Source of the DNA: Paraspadella gotoi
Lineage: Eukaryota; Chaetognatha
Assembly: GCA_051294375.1 (NCBI GenBank)
Contig: CM119271.1
Coordinates: forward strand, 8,051,788-8,115,787
Direction of reading: 5' to 3'
DNA length: 64,000 nt
In this document: positions 32,301 to 45,100 of the stretch, piece after piece
Layout: each line of letters starts with the position of its first letter
How positions within the stretch are numbered: position 1 is the stretch's first letter
Translations under genes and position numbers: made by a program
The notes under the pieces: model-generated
Told to the model about the DNA's origin: nothing
The model's database searches: none
What the model saw: the letters and a program-made list of their open reading frames with translations, nothing else

Positions 32301-35157
32301 CATTCCAATTTTCTGAAAATAAAAAAAGTGTGATGCTCGATGATGACGCCCCCTCTGACGATTTTGCATGATGAAGACAAAAAATTGAAAAATGGTCAGG
32401 AAAATAGAAAACCGGCTCCATCTTCTAAAAGGGCGCTCCATCTCTCATCCTCTCTTCTTTTCATTCTGTTTTTCAGAGATTGCTTGTCTCACTGCTTGGT
32501 CCTAGCGGTTGGTTACTGTCGACTCATTAGTTGTTTCTTTGAGATTGCACGAAAGACAAGCTGCCACCTTCCCCTTGGAAAAATCACTGGTTCAGCTAAT
32601 TCTGTCGTCGTCGTCGTCTTCATCGTCGTCTTCATCGTCGTCGTCGTCGTCCTCTTCATCGTCGTCGTCTTCGTCGTCTTGTTTATCTTTCCTATTTTGT
32701 GTTTGTTTTGATTTGTTTTCGTCGGCGTCCGAAATTGCGCCACCAAGCTTCTGATTGATGGACGGACGAACGGACGGACGGACGTCCGAACGATAAAAGG
32801 AAAGAATAAGGAATTTCTGAGTGGAAAGGAAAGTCTGGGGGGGGGGGAGGTTGAAAATAGGGTGGAAGTTGGTCTATAAAAGGACGTAAGGGGTTAAGAG
32901 GGTACATCTCAAAAAACGGAGGAGAATTATTGTGAAAAAATAGGTTTTGAGAAACTCTGGAGAGAGGGTCTATATACGATTTTCGTTAATAGGAAAGAAA
33001 GGGAAAGAAAAGAAAAGAAAGGGAAAGAAAATAAAATAAAAGAAAAGAAAAGAAAAGAAAAGAAAAAAAGAAAAGAAAAGAAAAGAAAAGAAAAGAAAAG
33101 AAAAGAAAAGAAAAGAAAAGAAAAGAAAAGAAAAGAAAAGAAAAGAAAAGAAAGGAAAAGAAAAAATGAAAGTAAATGTAACTAATTTTTCTCGCATGAA
33201 AAAGCGCGATTGAATTTAAGACGAGCATTGCAAAGAGAGTCACGAGTCTAGCGGTAGAGGGCAGACGTGGCGGCGACAGAAGTGAAAATTTCGTTGGGGG
33301 CGTCATGATAAATTGCGCCTTCGTGTCTCGGAGATATGACGTTGCCATTGGATTCCTGTTGCCCTTTCTTTCTCTGTCTGTCTCTCTCTGTCTATCTGCC
33401 TGTCTGTCTGGCTATGCTTTCTGTTCTCGTCTCTCTCTCTACTCTCGTCTCTCTCTTCTCTTCCTCTCTCTCTCTCTCTCCATCTCTCTCTCCTCTTCTC
33501 TCTCTCTCTCTCTCTTTCTCTCTCTCATTTTCTAATTCCCATATTCTCCATAGATGCGATCTACGGCGAGCAAAAAAACAATAACAAATAACAAGTGAGC
33601 ATCGACGAAGACACAATAAGGAAATCTAGGGAAATCTCGGCGCCGGGTTTTGACGTCGAAGGAAATTGGACGAGATTGGGGGAGGAAGGGGGGGAGGGAG
33701 AATGAAGAGAGGATGAGGAGAGGAGGGCGAGGCGGAGGAATTAACTATTGAGAAGAAAGAGAGAGAGAGAGAGGAAGAGAGAGAGAGAGAGAGAGAGAAA
33801 GAAGAGAGAGAGAGAGGAGAAGAGAGAGAGAGAGAGAGTGGATTAATGTCAAGGGGGAGGGGAAACTGAAGAAATCGGATATTGATAAAAAGAATAAACA
33901 GAATAAAAACAATTTATTTTTGTAAATGCAACTGTTGATGCTGACAGAGGTGACAAAAATAGAATATTGACAAAGGCGACGAATGAAAGATCCATGACAA
34001 AGTTAACGAACCTTGATTCAAATCGATGATTTTCGACATCCGAAGTTTTTGTTCTCGTTCTTGTATCTTAAATTCTTTTTAAAATCCATTTTTTTGACAG
34101 ATGTTCAAAGTGATCGCTAGTAAACCTGACGAAGACTTCGAAAGCTCCAGTTGAAAAAAAGGAGACCAAATAACCCTGGTTTTGATGAAGGCATCAAGAG
34201 AGGCGTTGCGTAGATTCCAAGGAACACGTCGACCGAGAAGATGGCGACCAACAGGAAAAAAGTTAGAAAATAAAGTTGATTTTTATGTCACACGTAGAGA
34301 CGACGACTTGTAAACCGAAGACGATGACAGACCACGAGGAAAAAGATGACAACGACAAAAATATCAACGACCGTGATGACATGACGATGACGATGACAAC
34401 GACGACAACGACGACAGCGACGACAAAAACAACGACGATGACGACGACGACCATGACGACGGCGACAGCGACGACAAGAAAGACGTCGACGACGACGACG
34501 ACAGCGACTCCGACCCTCGCGCCACCGGAAGTCGATTTCTCGGGTTTATATTCGACTTTGACTCGAAAGTTCGCGTCGACGTCATCCATCACGGGAAAGG
34601 CGGGGGTCAGGAAGGGATGGTGGTGAATTGGGAGGTGTGGAGCGGATCTGGGGTTGTTGAGGGGCTGCTAGAGTCGGAAGGAGCGAGGAAGAAGAGGAAG
34701 AGGAAAAAATTATGTTTTGACATTGGACGGTATATATAACGATGGTTATTTAAAAAAAAAAACAAAATGGGAAAGCTTCATCGAACCGTATATAACTATT
34801 TATACTTTCTGTAGTCGACGTTACGTCAACCGCTACAGCCTGGTTTTATGTTGTAAAGAAGCAAAGTATTGTTTACACGTGCGTGACGAAAAAAAAGAAA
34901 AAAAAAGAAAGCTGCTCGCCTGGAGGTTGGCGCAAAGAGAAGGCAGTTACTCTGTAGTTTTACAATCTACGAGTCGTTATGCGTGTGTATATTTCTTTTT
35001 TTTCCTAACAAAGTAAACACGGGCAAAGGACGCTCTCGCGCTCGTTATCGACAGATGTTGGGGAGTGAGGGGAGAGGGAGAAAGGGAGAGAGAGGGGAGG
35101 AGGGGGGTGAGAGGTTGAGAGAGAGAGAGGGAGAAAAAAAGGAAAATAGGGAAGAAG

Positions 35158-35284
<127 letters not shown>

Positions 35285-35793
35285 CTAGGGACACTGTTAA
35301 CGAAAAGAGAAAAAAGGGATGGAGTCGAAACTGTGTTGTTTGTTTAATCAGAATAAATTTTGGGAATTCAATAGATTGAGTTGACCAGGAAGGGGAACAA
35401 GTAATGAAAAAAGAAAAGATAACCAGGGCAGAGGGAAAAAAAATTGAGAAAAGAAAAAAGAAATTGAAACCGGGGAAAAAAAGGAAAAATGAAGAGACTG
35501 TGTTGAGAATTGGCAGGAGGAAAGAGAGAGAGAAGAAAAAAAAAAGAAAAGTTCTGAAGAAAAGAAAAGCAAAAATTGAAAGAGAAGAAAAGAGAAGCTG
35601 AGGAAGAGATGTGATAGTGAAAAGAAAAAGGAATTGAGTGAAAAGCGAAAGGAAGTGAGATGGTGAATGGAGAAATGGAAAAGATGAAGGGGCGTAACCG
35701 GAGGCGTGGCGGATCGGACGAAAGGTTAAGACCGGGATTCGGTGAGAAGAGAGAGAGAGATGAGAGTAGAGAGAGAGAAGAGAGAGAGAGAGA

Positions 35794-35844
<51 letters not shown>

Positions 35845-36479
35845 AGGTATGTGAACCGAGCGAAACCGTCCGGAAATTCGTGAACCGAGAATTTCCTTCT
35901 CTGGCGATTTCGTCACTTCGTTCGCGTGAACTCGACCGGAAGTTTTTCACCGAGCGAGTTGGATTCGGTGAAATTCACAGGTTATTTGAAATTTTTTTGC
36001 GAAGGTAGCGATGAATGACCTCCGATGTATTATATTTTAAAAATCTACGAGACTGCTCCTTTTAGAAGTCGAATTGAAACGGTTAAAAAAATTAGAGACC
36101 ACTTCGTTGATAAGGAAGCCAGATTCTCTGGGAGTTAATAAACTAGAGTGTGAAAGATTAATGAATGAAAGCGTCCAGAGTCCTTCGACGGTGTTATCTT
36201 GTCAGAGTGATGAAGGTCTTAGACTTAACCAAAGACGAATTCAGACAATTTCAATTGATACAAATTTCAATCGAATGAAATTCAAATTTTCCCGCGAAAA
36301 TCGAAATCAACTCAGAATCACAATAACGGATTTCGACGATGATGATTCCTCGAATTTTTTTGGCGGGTGAATCCGAGATGTGGAGAATCGTGATGTATGC
36401 AAATGTGATTCGACGATGCGTCCGTGATTGTGTGTGTGTGTGTGAAAGTTGCCTGTGTGATGGCGAAGAGGAGTTTGCG

Positions 36480-36545
36480 GGACTGATTACTGCTCCGTCG
36501 TTGTCGTCGTTCGTCGTCGTTGTCGTCGTCGTTCGTTGTCGTATT
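36480..36545 (+). repeat. GTC trinucleotide array in the right arm
   Basis: Mirrors the GAC/GAT array at 25808-25858 of the left arm. Confidence 0.9.
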
Positions 36546-38031
36546 TGTGAAAAAAAAATAAATGGGCGCGCATAAAAAGTGTGAGTAAAGAATCGGGTTA
36601 AACATTAAAGCGGCCAGGTTCTTACCACGCCCAATATCCTCTTTTCTTTATCTTTCCATCGATTTCTTTTTTCTTTCAATGTTCTCTTTCTTTTTCTTTC
36701 AACGCTCTCTTTCTTCTTTCAGTGTCCTCTCTCTTTTCTTTCCAAGGCTCTCATTCTTCTTTCAATTTCCTCTCTCTTTTTCTTTCCAATGCTCTCATTC
36801 TTTTTTCAATTTCCTCTCTCTTTTTCTTTCAACACTCTCTTAAAAAACTTTAAATGCGCTTTTCCGCTTTCTTTCAAAGTCTTTCTGAAGCAATTCACTC
36901 GTCCTTTTGTTTTCAACGCTTATTTAAGAGACACTATCTTTCAATCTCAACTTGTAACAGTACATTTCCCTTCATTATCATTCATCACTTCCTCCATCGC
37001 TTTGTCGATCACGATCAACACACTTTCTCTATCACTTACTCCATCATTTCCTCTATCACGAACACCATCACTGCCTTCATCGCTTCATCCATCAACGTCT
37101 CCCCACATCATCTTCTCACCCCATCAGTCACCGGTCTCTTCCTTTCCCCCCAAAAAAAAATCTCACCCCCCACCAAAAAAAAAACTCCCTCACCTCTCGG
37201 TCTCAGCCTGGCGTCTCACTCTCACTGCCTCCGCCCATCGACATAAACAATTACTTTGACGACGCCATTTGTTTTTCCTCCCAATCGCCAATTTTCGTGC
37301 GACGAGCTTCATCTTGTTAACGCTAATGGGCGAAACGGCGCTGCGGTCGCTCCGCGGGGAGGATAAACTGACGAACAAAAGGCTCCGAACGCGAAAATTT
37401 GATTAAAACAGGGACGAGTTAAGGGAGATAATGGGGACGAGGTTATTCATGTTTATCCGTTATTTATTTTTGACCTTTTTCAAATTTTAACAAACGCGGA
37501 ACTTTTGGATTTCTTTTTCTTTCTTTAATTTTAAATGTTATTTTTTTTTCCTTAATTCTTGGCACTAGCGATTGAAGAATTTTTTTATCAATACTGCGGA
37601 GCTAATTTTTGAGGATTTTTGTCTTTAAATATGAACAAACATTAATAAAGTTAACAATTTTCGCACGCTTATCTATTGAGTCTACGAACGGCGCGAATTT
37701 TCAAAATTTCAAAGTTTATCATTTTTCATTCGAAATTCCCTCTAGATTCTAATTTAGTTTGTGTAACGTTTCTATGGAATGTGTAATAAAGAAAAAAAAA
37801 TTTTTTGACGATTTCCTTGGAAAATAATTTTAAATTTTTCCCGGCTCGAGGCCTCAATCTTCCACCGAACGCAAACAAAGAAATGTAAACAAAACCGTCG
37901 CTAGGCGACGCTTGTTTTCGTCGCAAATAAAAAAATTCTGCAAAAGTTCGAAGAAGAATTGAAATGGAATTAAAAAAAAATAGGAAAGGGAAAAGGGAAA
38001 AAATAAAGGAATGAAAAAAGGAGTGAAAGAG

Positions 38032-38098
<67 letters not shown>
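38032..38098 (+). repeat. GA array in the right arm
   Basis: Pure (GA)n of about 66 bp, mirroring the interrupted CT array at 24295-24357. A second CT/ATCT tract at 38350-38440 mirrors 23950-24030. Confidence 0.95.
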
Positions 38099-38102
<4 letters not shown>

Positions 38103-38372
38103 AAAACAAGACGATAAAACTTTACTGGATTACGTTCGGCACAACCAGATGGTTTTTGGCTTCAGTGAACTTTTTTTATTTTTTAAAAAATCTGAGGGGA
38201 GGATGTGTGATGATACAGTGAGACACTGGAGGGTGAGAAGGGGTGCAGTCTGTGGAATGTGGAGACTCTCTCGCTATTTCTATCTTTCTGGAGCTCTTCC
38301 TCTCTGTCTCACTCTCTACGGAGTGTAGACTATAGAGTCGCTCTCTGGCGTTCTCTCTCTCTCTATCTCTCC

Positions 38373-38416
<44 letters not shown>

Positions 38417-39714
38417 ATCTCTCACCCTATCTCTCTCTCTCTGTTTTATCCTCTGATAAATGAAATGTCGTTTCGAAACTTTCGTTCAAAACCCAAATTC
38501 CCTTTGAATTTGAGTTCAATGAACTCATTCTAAATTTCGAAAAATAAAGAAAAACTTTTGAGAATCTCAACTTTCTTTCTTTTCATTGAAACAAAAGCAC
38601 AAACCGGTTTTAAATTTAATTTTTTTGGCAAAAGGATACGCGGTTATTCAGCGGAGGATCGAACAGCTTCTTAGTTTTGATAAGCACAGGGAAAAAAATG
38701 GAAATGAGAAGATAAATTAATAAAGTTGTTATAATAAAAATACGAGTGATAAAGATAATTGTATCAAACTTCTAATCATACAAGTACAAGTCGTAAAAGG
38801 CTCAGTTTTCTCAGGGGTAGATTAAATTTAAATATTTTGACTAAGTTTATTCATTGAGCAAAATAATCCATTTGCCGATTTAGGACAACGATTGCTCCGC
38901 TCAGTTGTAATTTTAACGTAAATTTCAAGTTTTACTTTTCATGTGTTACAGTATTCTCTTTTACGTTTCGTTACAGTTTAGCGGTTTTTGTCTTTCGAAC
39001 TTTTATAAGATGAAAAGAGACACTTGGTATAATTTATCAATGCCACGTCCCGGTTTTAACTCCTGTCCTTTCCCGAACTTCTAAATCAAGTTGTCTGTCT
39101 ATGTTTAAGAAAAGCGAGTCCGGTTTTACTGATCACAACCTCTAAAATTCAACCAACGAGAGAGCGGAAAATCACCGAAACCGGCCATCGGTGTGAATTC
39201 TTTCACCAGTGACGTTTAACCTTTCACTCAACTTTATTTTTCTTTGTCCCGCTCTGGGTTCAAGATATTCGTGGTCGCTGCTGCCTCGAATTTGGATTGG
39301 AAGAGCGACTTTTCTTATAATCTTGTTTTCTGGTTCGTCATTGGCCGAGCTTTTTTTCCATCTCGTATCTGATTGGCTGGCTTTAGAACGGGGTTACTCT
39401 GTTGTTTTTAAAGTTGTAATTTTTTTGGTATTTCTGGTATATCAAGTTTTGTTCACATCTTTGGAGTTTCGACTTTTTTATTTTGGATATTTTTTCGTCG
39501 CTTTCCCATTATTCATTTATGAGGTAAGTTTTGCTAATCCGTTGGCAAACAATCTAGATAACAAAAAAATTTATAAATAAAATTGTTCTGAGATTATAAA
39601 ACGCTATCATTCTCACTCTTAACATTTAATTCGAGCTAAATTCAATCAAAACTAAACAATTTTTGTAATCTCTTTTAAGTTTGTAATTTATATAGTAAAA
39701 AAAATATAAAATAA

Positions 39715-39864
39715 GGATTAATTTTACTTTCGCCGACCGGGGTTAGGGGGTTAGGGTTAAGAATAATCAGCTAATAATTTTTAAAAAGTTTTTTTAAATA
39801 TTTTTAAATGATTTTTTTCAAAAGACGCCAAAAACCTCCGGGTCGGCGACAGTAAAATTTTACC
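39715..39864 (-). mobile_element. MITE-like element, copy 2 (right arm)
   Basis: Mirror of 22685-22820. The TIRs are clearer here: TTTTACTTTCGCCGACCGGG at the left, and the reverse complement of the right end is TTTTACTGTCGCCGACCCGG. Just inside the left TIR is a telomere-like run, GGGGTTAGGGGGTTAGGGTT. It is about 150 bp long and non-coding. Confidence 0.55.
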
Positions 39865-40235
39865 TAATTCGTTAATTTCAATTTGATAATTAGACAAATC
39901 GATAAATAATTTATTTCCCCGCGTTTTAAAGCCACGTTTTTTTTCTGTCACTCTGTGAAGGACTCGTCTGAGATTATCATTTCTCATATCGTAAGTTTAT
40001 TGTAATATTCTACCTTCCTTCCCCGCTAGATGCGCCGACCCTCGCTCTGACGGCGCTCTTGCTTTTCTCTGCGGCGTGACGATCAATTCCGTCATCGACG
40101 CCGCCGAGCAACACCAAAAGGAATCCTCGCCGAGGAGGAAGAGGGGCCGCGGCTGAAGCGCGACGTCGCGGCGCCACCCTGCGGCGAAGCTGCAGGGCCC
40201 GCCGCTGAGGCAGCCGCGTCTCGTCCGTGCATCAG

Positions 40236-40690
40236 TGGGAGCCACGGCAGAGACGCGAAGCGAATGGAATGGGCGGCGCCGCCGCCGATCTGGAATTCAA
40301 CCCGGATTCCGCTCTCAGGCGGTGAGAATGTTCGAGTTGGCTCCGCCTCCCGCGCCCCTAAATGGAGGGGCGTTTTTGCAGCAGAAGAGCCTTGCCGCCG
40401 CCCGCCTCCTCGCCGCTGTGAATATCGACGGACGTTTTGCGCGAAGGGTCTCACCGCCGCCACCTCCGCCGCCGATGAATTATCGACGCGGCGTTTTGCG
40501 AGATGGGCGCCACCGCCACCACCGCCACCACCACCCCACCCACCATCTTCCTCAATAATGGTGGAGGTTTTTGCGCAGAATCTGGCGCCGGCCCCCACCG
40601 CCGCCGCCCGCCGGGCTCCGCCATAATGGTGGAGGTTCTGCGCAGAATCAGCCGCCGGCCCCCACCGCCCGCCGCCGCCATCCGGATAGC
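40236..40690 (+). repeat. GC-rich, CpG-rich minisatellite of ~60-75 bp units
   Basis: Four to five degenerate units run from about 40370. Landmarks are GAATATCGACGGACG, GAATTATCGACGCGG and ATAATGGTGGAGGTT (twice, 40555 and 40622), each followed by TTTTGCGC/TCTGCGC then a Pro-coding CCGCC run. Overlapping open frames of 65-168 codons on both strands are Pro/Ala/Gly/Arg-rich and come from this repeat. It abuts the outer end of the right arm. Confidence 0.8.
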
Positions 40691-41185
40691 TGACCGTTGA
40701 TTTGTATTGGAACGAAAAAGAAAGTTATATCTTTCAAAAATTTAATTTCAGTATGTGCTTCAAATTTCAGTAAATGTTATTGTATGATAATTTTTTAAAT
40801 TAAAATCTGTACATTTTCAATTTACTTGTACTGGTTGTTATTATTTACGCTGGGTAATGTTAGCACAAAAGCGTCTCTTGCAATTTAAGATTTTTAGTAA
40901 ATTGTTCCGAATTCCATATATTTTTCTCGAAAAGAAATAGTTCTCTAATTATCGGGTCGTGTTTCTTTTTCTCTACAGACTGATCAATAATTTATTTTAA
41001 ACAGAACCTCCTTCGTTAAAACTTTGAAAGGGGTTGATTGTCGCATTAACAGTGAAATAATTAGAATTCCGAATATTATTCGAAGTATATCATTTTCTCC
41101 ATCTGTTGTTTATATAGTTATAAAAATGATACTCTAGGGAAGTAGCAAATCGGATACTGACAACTTCTTCCAAAGAAAAAAAAAA
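40691..41185. other. AT-rich stretch without a gene
   Basis: The change from the GC-rich minisatellite at 40690 is abrupt. No open frame or repeat of note. Confidence 0.6.
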
Positions 41186-41335
41186 GGTTAAATTTAATTT
41201 TCGCCGACCGCGGTTTTGGCGGCTTTTAAAAAATCATTTAAAAATATATTATAAAAAAAATATTTAATTACCTTAACCTTAAACCCTCATTACCCTTAAC
41301 CCTAAATTATACTTAAACCTTCACCTTAACTTCTC
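41186..41335 (+). mobile_element. Truncated MITE-like element, copy 3
   Basis: Starts AATTTTCGCCGACCGCGGTT, followed by TTGGCGGCTTTTAAAAAATC, closely matching the left end of copy 1 (22685). The distal TIR is missing and is replaced by CCTTAACC/CCCTTAACCCTAA repeats. It lies outside the inverted arms, so the family is dispersed and not only part of the duplication. Confidence 0.45.
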
Positions 41336-41969
41336 TTTGTGCTGTAAACGTAAATGGATGTATGTATGTAAACAGTAAATGGAGGACAAAGAAACGTTTG
41401 ATTTGGTGGCCAAAAGATATAAACTAAAGATTTAAGGGGGTGATAATGTGTGTTCAATCTGGGTGGTGAGATTGGCAAAAAAATAACTGAATAAAAAGAT
41501 CTATGGAAGAGGAGTTGTATATCGAAACACACAGCGTGGTGTTCAAAATTATATTAATCTTTAGACATTTGCTTGAACGGTGATTCGGACTACGAGTTAA
41601 AATCTGTGCGGCAACTTGGTATAGCAAGAAAGTCGAAATAAGCCAAAAATATAATCATCGGAGCTGGGCCTGTGTTCTTCGCTTAAGGCTTACCACAGTA
41701 ACTAATTAGAAACATAAATAATTCTAAAAATGCCATGAATGGATGCGAGCAAGGATTGCAGCATTCGGATGTTTGGTCCAGAATTTCCGAGAGGAGGAGG
41801 GGACGAGAAGAAGTTGGCAGAATAAAAAAAGTTGTTTCTCATTTATATCGCGTATATCGGTTTAAAAGAAGTGGGTAAGTTAGTGGAGGTGGTTGTGGGC
41901 GGGCCGTTGAATACGGGGAATTTACAAAGAGAAGAGAGAGGGCGCGATACCACGGACCACATTGAGAGT

Positions 41970-42257
41970 GGAGTTTTTTTAACAAAGGGCAGAAAAGAGA
42001 GAGAGGAGAGAGATGGAGAGAGAGAGAGAGAGAGGCAGAGAGAGAGAGAGAGAGACAATTAGAGACTGGAAATTGGCCTTTTTTTTTAAATCTCTGGGAC
42101 TCGAATAAGAAAGTTGTGAGATGAGAGTTTTAAAAACAAACAGAAAGAGGAAGAGGAGAGAGAGGTAGAGAGCAGAGAGAGAGAGAGAGAGAAGAGAGGA
42201 GAGAGAGAGAAGAGAGAGAAGAGAGAGAGAAANNNNNNNNNNNNNNNNNNNNNNNNN
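41970..42257 (+). repeat. GA arrays ending in a 25-N gap
   Basis: Interrupted (GA)n at 41990-42055 and 42145-42232, then N 42233-42257. 41336-41970 contains no recognisable gene. Confidence 0.93.
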
Positions 42258-42570
42258 CAGTTAGTGAGTCGCCCCGACGGCTTCCTAATTGAAATGATTC
42301 TCTCGAATTAGTGTCTTCTAACTGCCGTTGATAGAGAAAGCTAAATAAAGTTGAGGCCATGTTAAGACCGAAGAATTTATGACCTGCGATATAGCCAGCT
42401 GTGACCCATCTCGGCCTATTCCTCGTGTCTTGCCGTGCCAGGTCATTGGTGATGATTTGAGTAGACGATATGACAATGTGCAAGAAGGATGATGTGGGAG
42501 ACAGACGGTTAGATCGATCCGCCCCTGTCATTCTTCGCTTGCCCAATTTTGAGACACGGTATCGTGGCAA
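42258..42570 (-). CDS. Unrecognised ORF, ~104 codons, cut by a gap
   Basis: Starts MPRYRVSKLGKRRMTGADR and continues with balanced composition (including DLARQDTRNRPRWVTAGYIA) until the 25-N gap, so the C-terminus is unknown. There is no low-complexity bias, unlike almost every frame outside this block. No domain is recognised. Confidence 0.2.
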
Positions 42571-42976
42571 GGAGGAGATTGAAAGCGCGTGAGCTTGAAA
42601 GAGAACTGGAATTGAATCACAGGACCGGACTTGGACTTAGTGAGATCGGATCTACTGCGATCAGGAGGAACTGGACCGGGACGAAGGAGTTATGTGTGTG
42701 TGAACGGAAAGTGACGAACATAGCGTCCTAAGCAGCGAGGGACAATGCGCGACGCACTTTGCCGACTTGACTATGAATTTACCGCGAAAATCCGTGGTAC
42801 TACTGAAGGTTCCCAGGAGCGCGCCAGCCCTCTCGGAATGAGCGGATAGTGTTTGCACAATAGTTATGCAGCGACACGAGCATTGCCGGTATACTGTGCG
42901 AAGAATCTCGTGTTAAAAACTCTATGCGAGGGTTTAGATGACGCATGACGACGACGAAGGTGACACTCATTGAGAT

Positions 42977-43219
42977 TCAAGTAGTACCAGTAATCAGCAC
43001 CAGACTCTGACATGTTTTGTAACGTATCGCCAAACGCCGGGTCCGACGACGAAAAGTATCTATTCGTGGACCGTTCTCCCGTTCACGCATTTCAAACAGA
43101 CGGTGAGCCCAGGTGATCGACTGCGTATTTCCCTGGACAGTGCGAGACTCAAGACAGATGCAAATACGGGTTCGCATGTGATCTGCAATGCAGCGAACAT
43201 ACTGACACTGAAGCGCCAA
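42977..43219 (-). CDS. Unrecognised 80-codon ORF
   Basis: Balanced, Arg-rich composition (MALQCQYVRCIADHMRTRI... ITWAHRLFEMRERENG). A second minus-strand frame (43060-43281) overlaps it. No motif is recognised; it could be an exon fragment. Confidence 0.12.
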   Translation of the reverse strand: MALQCQYVRCIADHMRTRICICLESRTVQGNTQSITWAHRLFEMRERENGPRIDTFRRRTRRLAIRYKTCQSLVLITGTT

Positions 43220-44390
43220 TCATTCTCTAATCGATTCAATGAGATTATCGAGGACCGATAAGACGCAGCACGTCGATGCACTTGCGTCTTGACACTAGGC
43301 TAGAAAGAGTTGGCTCGAATGCCAGCCATAAGAATCTCTCAAAGTGTTAAGATCTCTGCTCTAAAAATAGTAAAACAGAACTCTAGAAAATATTATGATC
43401 GTCGACGTGGATATATAGGGAACAAAGATGATGTATATCTGGGCATTACTTAGACTCGTAGATAATCGTTGAAAATCTAAATTCTGTATCCCGTAAAACT
43501 TGAGCCGAAGACTGGACCAACACACGACATTCAGGTTACGGTCGCCAAGTCGCTTCCGGATTCAGCGTGTTTATGGCAATTATTCTTATTTCACCGTAGT
43601 CCGTGCTCTCTCTCTCCTCCTCTCTCATCTTTTCTTCTCTGCTCTCTCTCATCTCTCACTCTATCTCTCCCTCTTACTGACTCTTCTCTCTCTACTCTCT
43701 CCAGGAAGATTTCGACATATTAGAAGTGGCGTTTTGTCTCAAGAATCCGCGATACAGAACTCCAGAGGAGCTTCATCGTTCGTTTCGTCGTACTCTCGTT
43801 TCTGCGTTGCCTGCTTTTTATAAACTTTCCTACTCTCGCGGATCCTGACTGGGATTCTCTACTCAGTTACATTCCTTCTCAAAGTACAGCACGATCTGCA
43901 GGCTAAGTTATAAGGCCCATCTTTATGGAAGTAGTTTCCATACAGGACGCTGAATGATGTCCCGGCCTTACTACGAGGAAATCGCCTTGATTCACCCATT
44001 TCTATAGAGATGTTCAAAGTACTCATAACGGCTCGTGCTCGCGACAGCGATAAAATTATTTACTGGCTAAACTCGCGACTTCTATTCTCTTATTCAGACA
44101 CTTTGCCTCTTTCGAATCTCTTGTCCTAGTCGTCCGCTACCGCAAGCGCTTCGTCTTTAAGAACGCTAGGTAAGTTGCCCGCTAGTTCTGGGATGGACTT
44201 TCAAAGTCAGCATCTTCACGCTAGGTAAGCCAATATTGGGCTGGCTTGATTTGTTTGCGTTCGGTTCTTGACTTTCGCTTGTAGAACAATCCTCTCTGCT
44301 GCCCAGAACGTGACCTGGTTCTCACGTATGTCGTCGGTAACTGGCTTTCTCGCTCTCTAGTCTAGTCATTAGTCTGTCTCCTGTTGCAAC

Positions 44391-44549
44391 ATGGCAAGAC
44401 GCAGCCTCAGTCTGCCATCCACCTCCCTCTCTTACTGCACTTCTCTGCTCGTGCGTGCTCTTCTGGCATTTGGGACGCCTTTGACGGCTCCAAAGGATCT
44501 GGTGGAGGAAGTGAGCCGTTACAAAGGAGCTCTGCTGGGACTTAAGTAA
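44391..44549 (+). CDS. Possible short first exon
   Basis: 52 codons from ATG with a basic then hydrophobic start (MARRSLSLPSTSLSYCTSLL...), vaguely signal-like. The stop codon overlaps GTAAGC at 44545, a possible splice donor. The minus strand carries a competing 109-codon frame (44322-44651). Neither is recognised. Confidence 0.12.
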   Translation: MARRSLSLPSTSLSYCTSLLVRALLAFGTPLTAPKDLVEEVSRYKGALLGLK

Positions 44550-44833
44550 GCTGCAAGGCTTGGATAGAGACCTGGTCAATACGCCCTCGTGCCAAAAGAG
44601 GCGGCGTAAGGAAAGTCCCGCTAAGGTCGTACTACGCAAGGTTTCGACCAATTCAAAGTAAGTAATGACGTAATCGGTCGAGTTTGGATGGACAGACGGG
44701 ACAATGGTGAGAATTTGGCCGTGGTACCGTCGAGAGTCCAGTTCGAACTTACTGCGCTATAGCGCCACGAGCAACCAAGGTCATTAGGGGCAGAATAAAC
44801 GTTTGAATTTCTCGCGTCGATATAGTTTTTGGT

Positions 44834-45100
44834 TTGGCCGCCGTGTCGAGACTGGATTCGTTCGTGCGGAATCTGCTAGAGAATAGTCACAAACCCGGTA
44901 AGGCCCCGTCTCAACAAGATATTGCAGTTATTTCAATGAAAGTAGTTGGATTTGTATTAAAGCCTCATTGGAGAGACTACATAAACAAGATTCGCTATAA
45001 TTTGATTATCCCACCGATTATTCAGTCTGATTCGACTATTCTCCGTGGTTTACAAAGAGAGCACAGCAGAAACAGATGGTACGTGCGCATTGTACTATGA
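44834..45100 (+). CDS. Unrecognised ORF, ~88 codons
   Basis: No in-frame ATG at the 5' end (it would need GCC or an upstream exon). The frame has normal composition, including SRLDSFVRNLLENSHKPG and DYINKIRYNLIIPPIIQSD. A second + frame (45045-45365, 106 codons) overlaps its end by 19 codons. No family is recognised. Confidence 0.15.
   Translation: MAAVSRLDSFVRNLLENSHKPGKAPSQQDIAVISMKVVGFVLKPHWRDYINKIRYNLIIPPIIQSDSTILRGLQREHSRNRWYVRIVL

Noticed and set aside
39209-39580. 123-codon hydrophobic ORF in the right arm
   Set aside because: The mirror sequence at 23116-23310 is in different frames with stops; the hydrophobic tail comes from T-rich DNA.
40264-40626. 120-codon Pro-rich ORF
   Set aside because: Both strands and several frames are open because of the GC-rich minisatellite; there is no independent evidence of coding.
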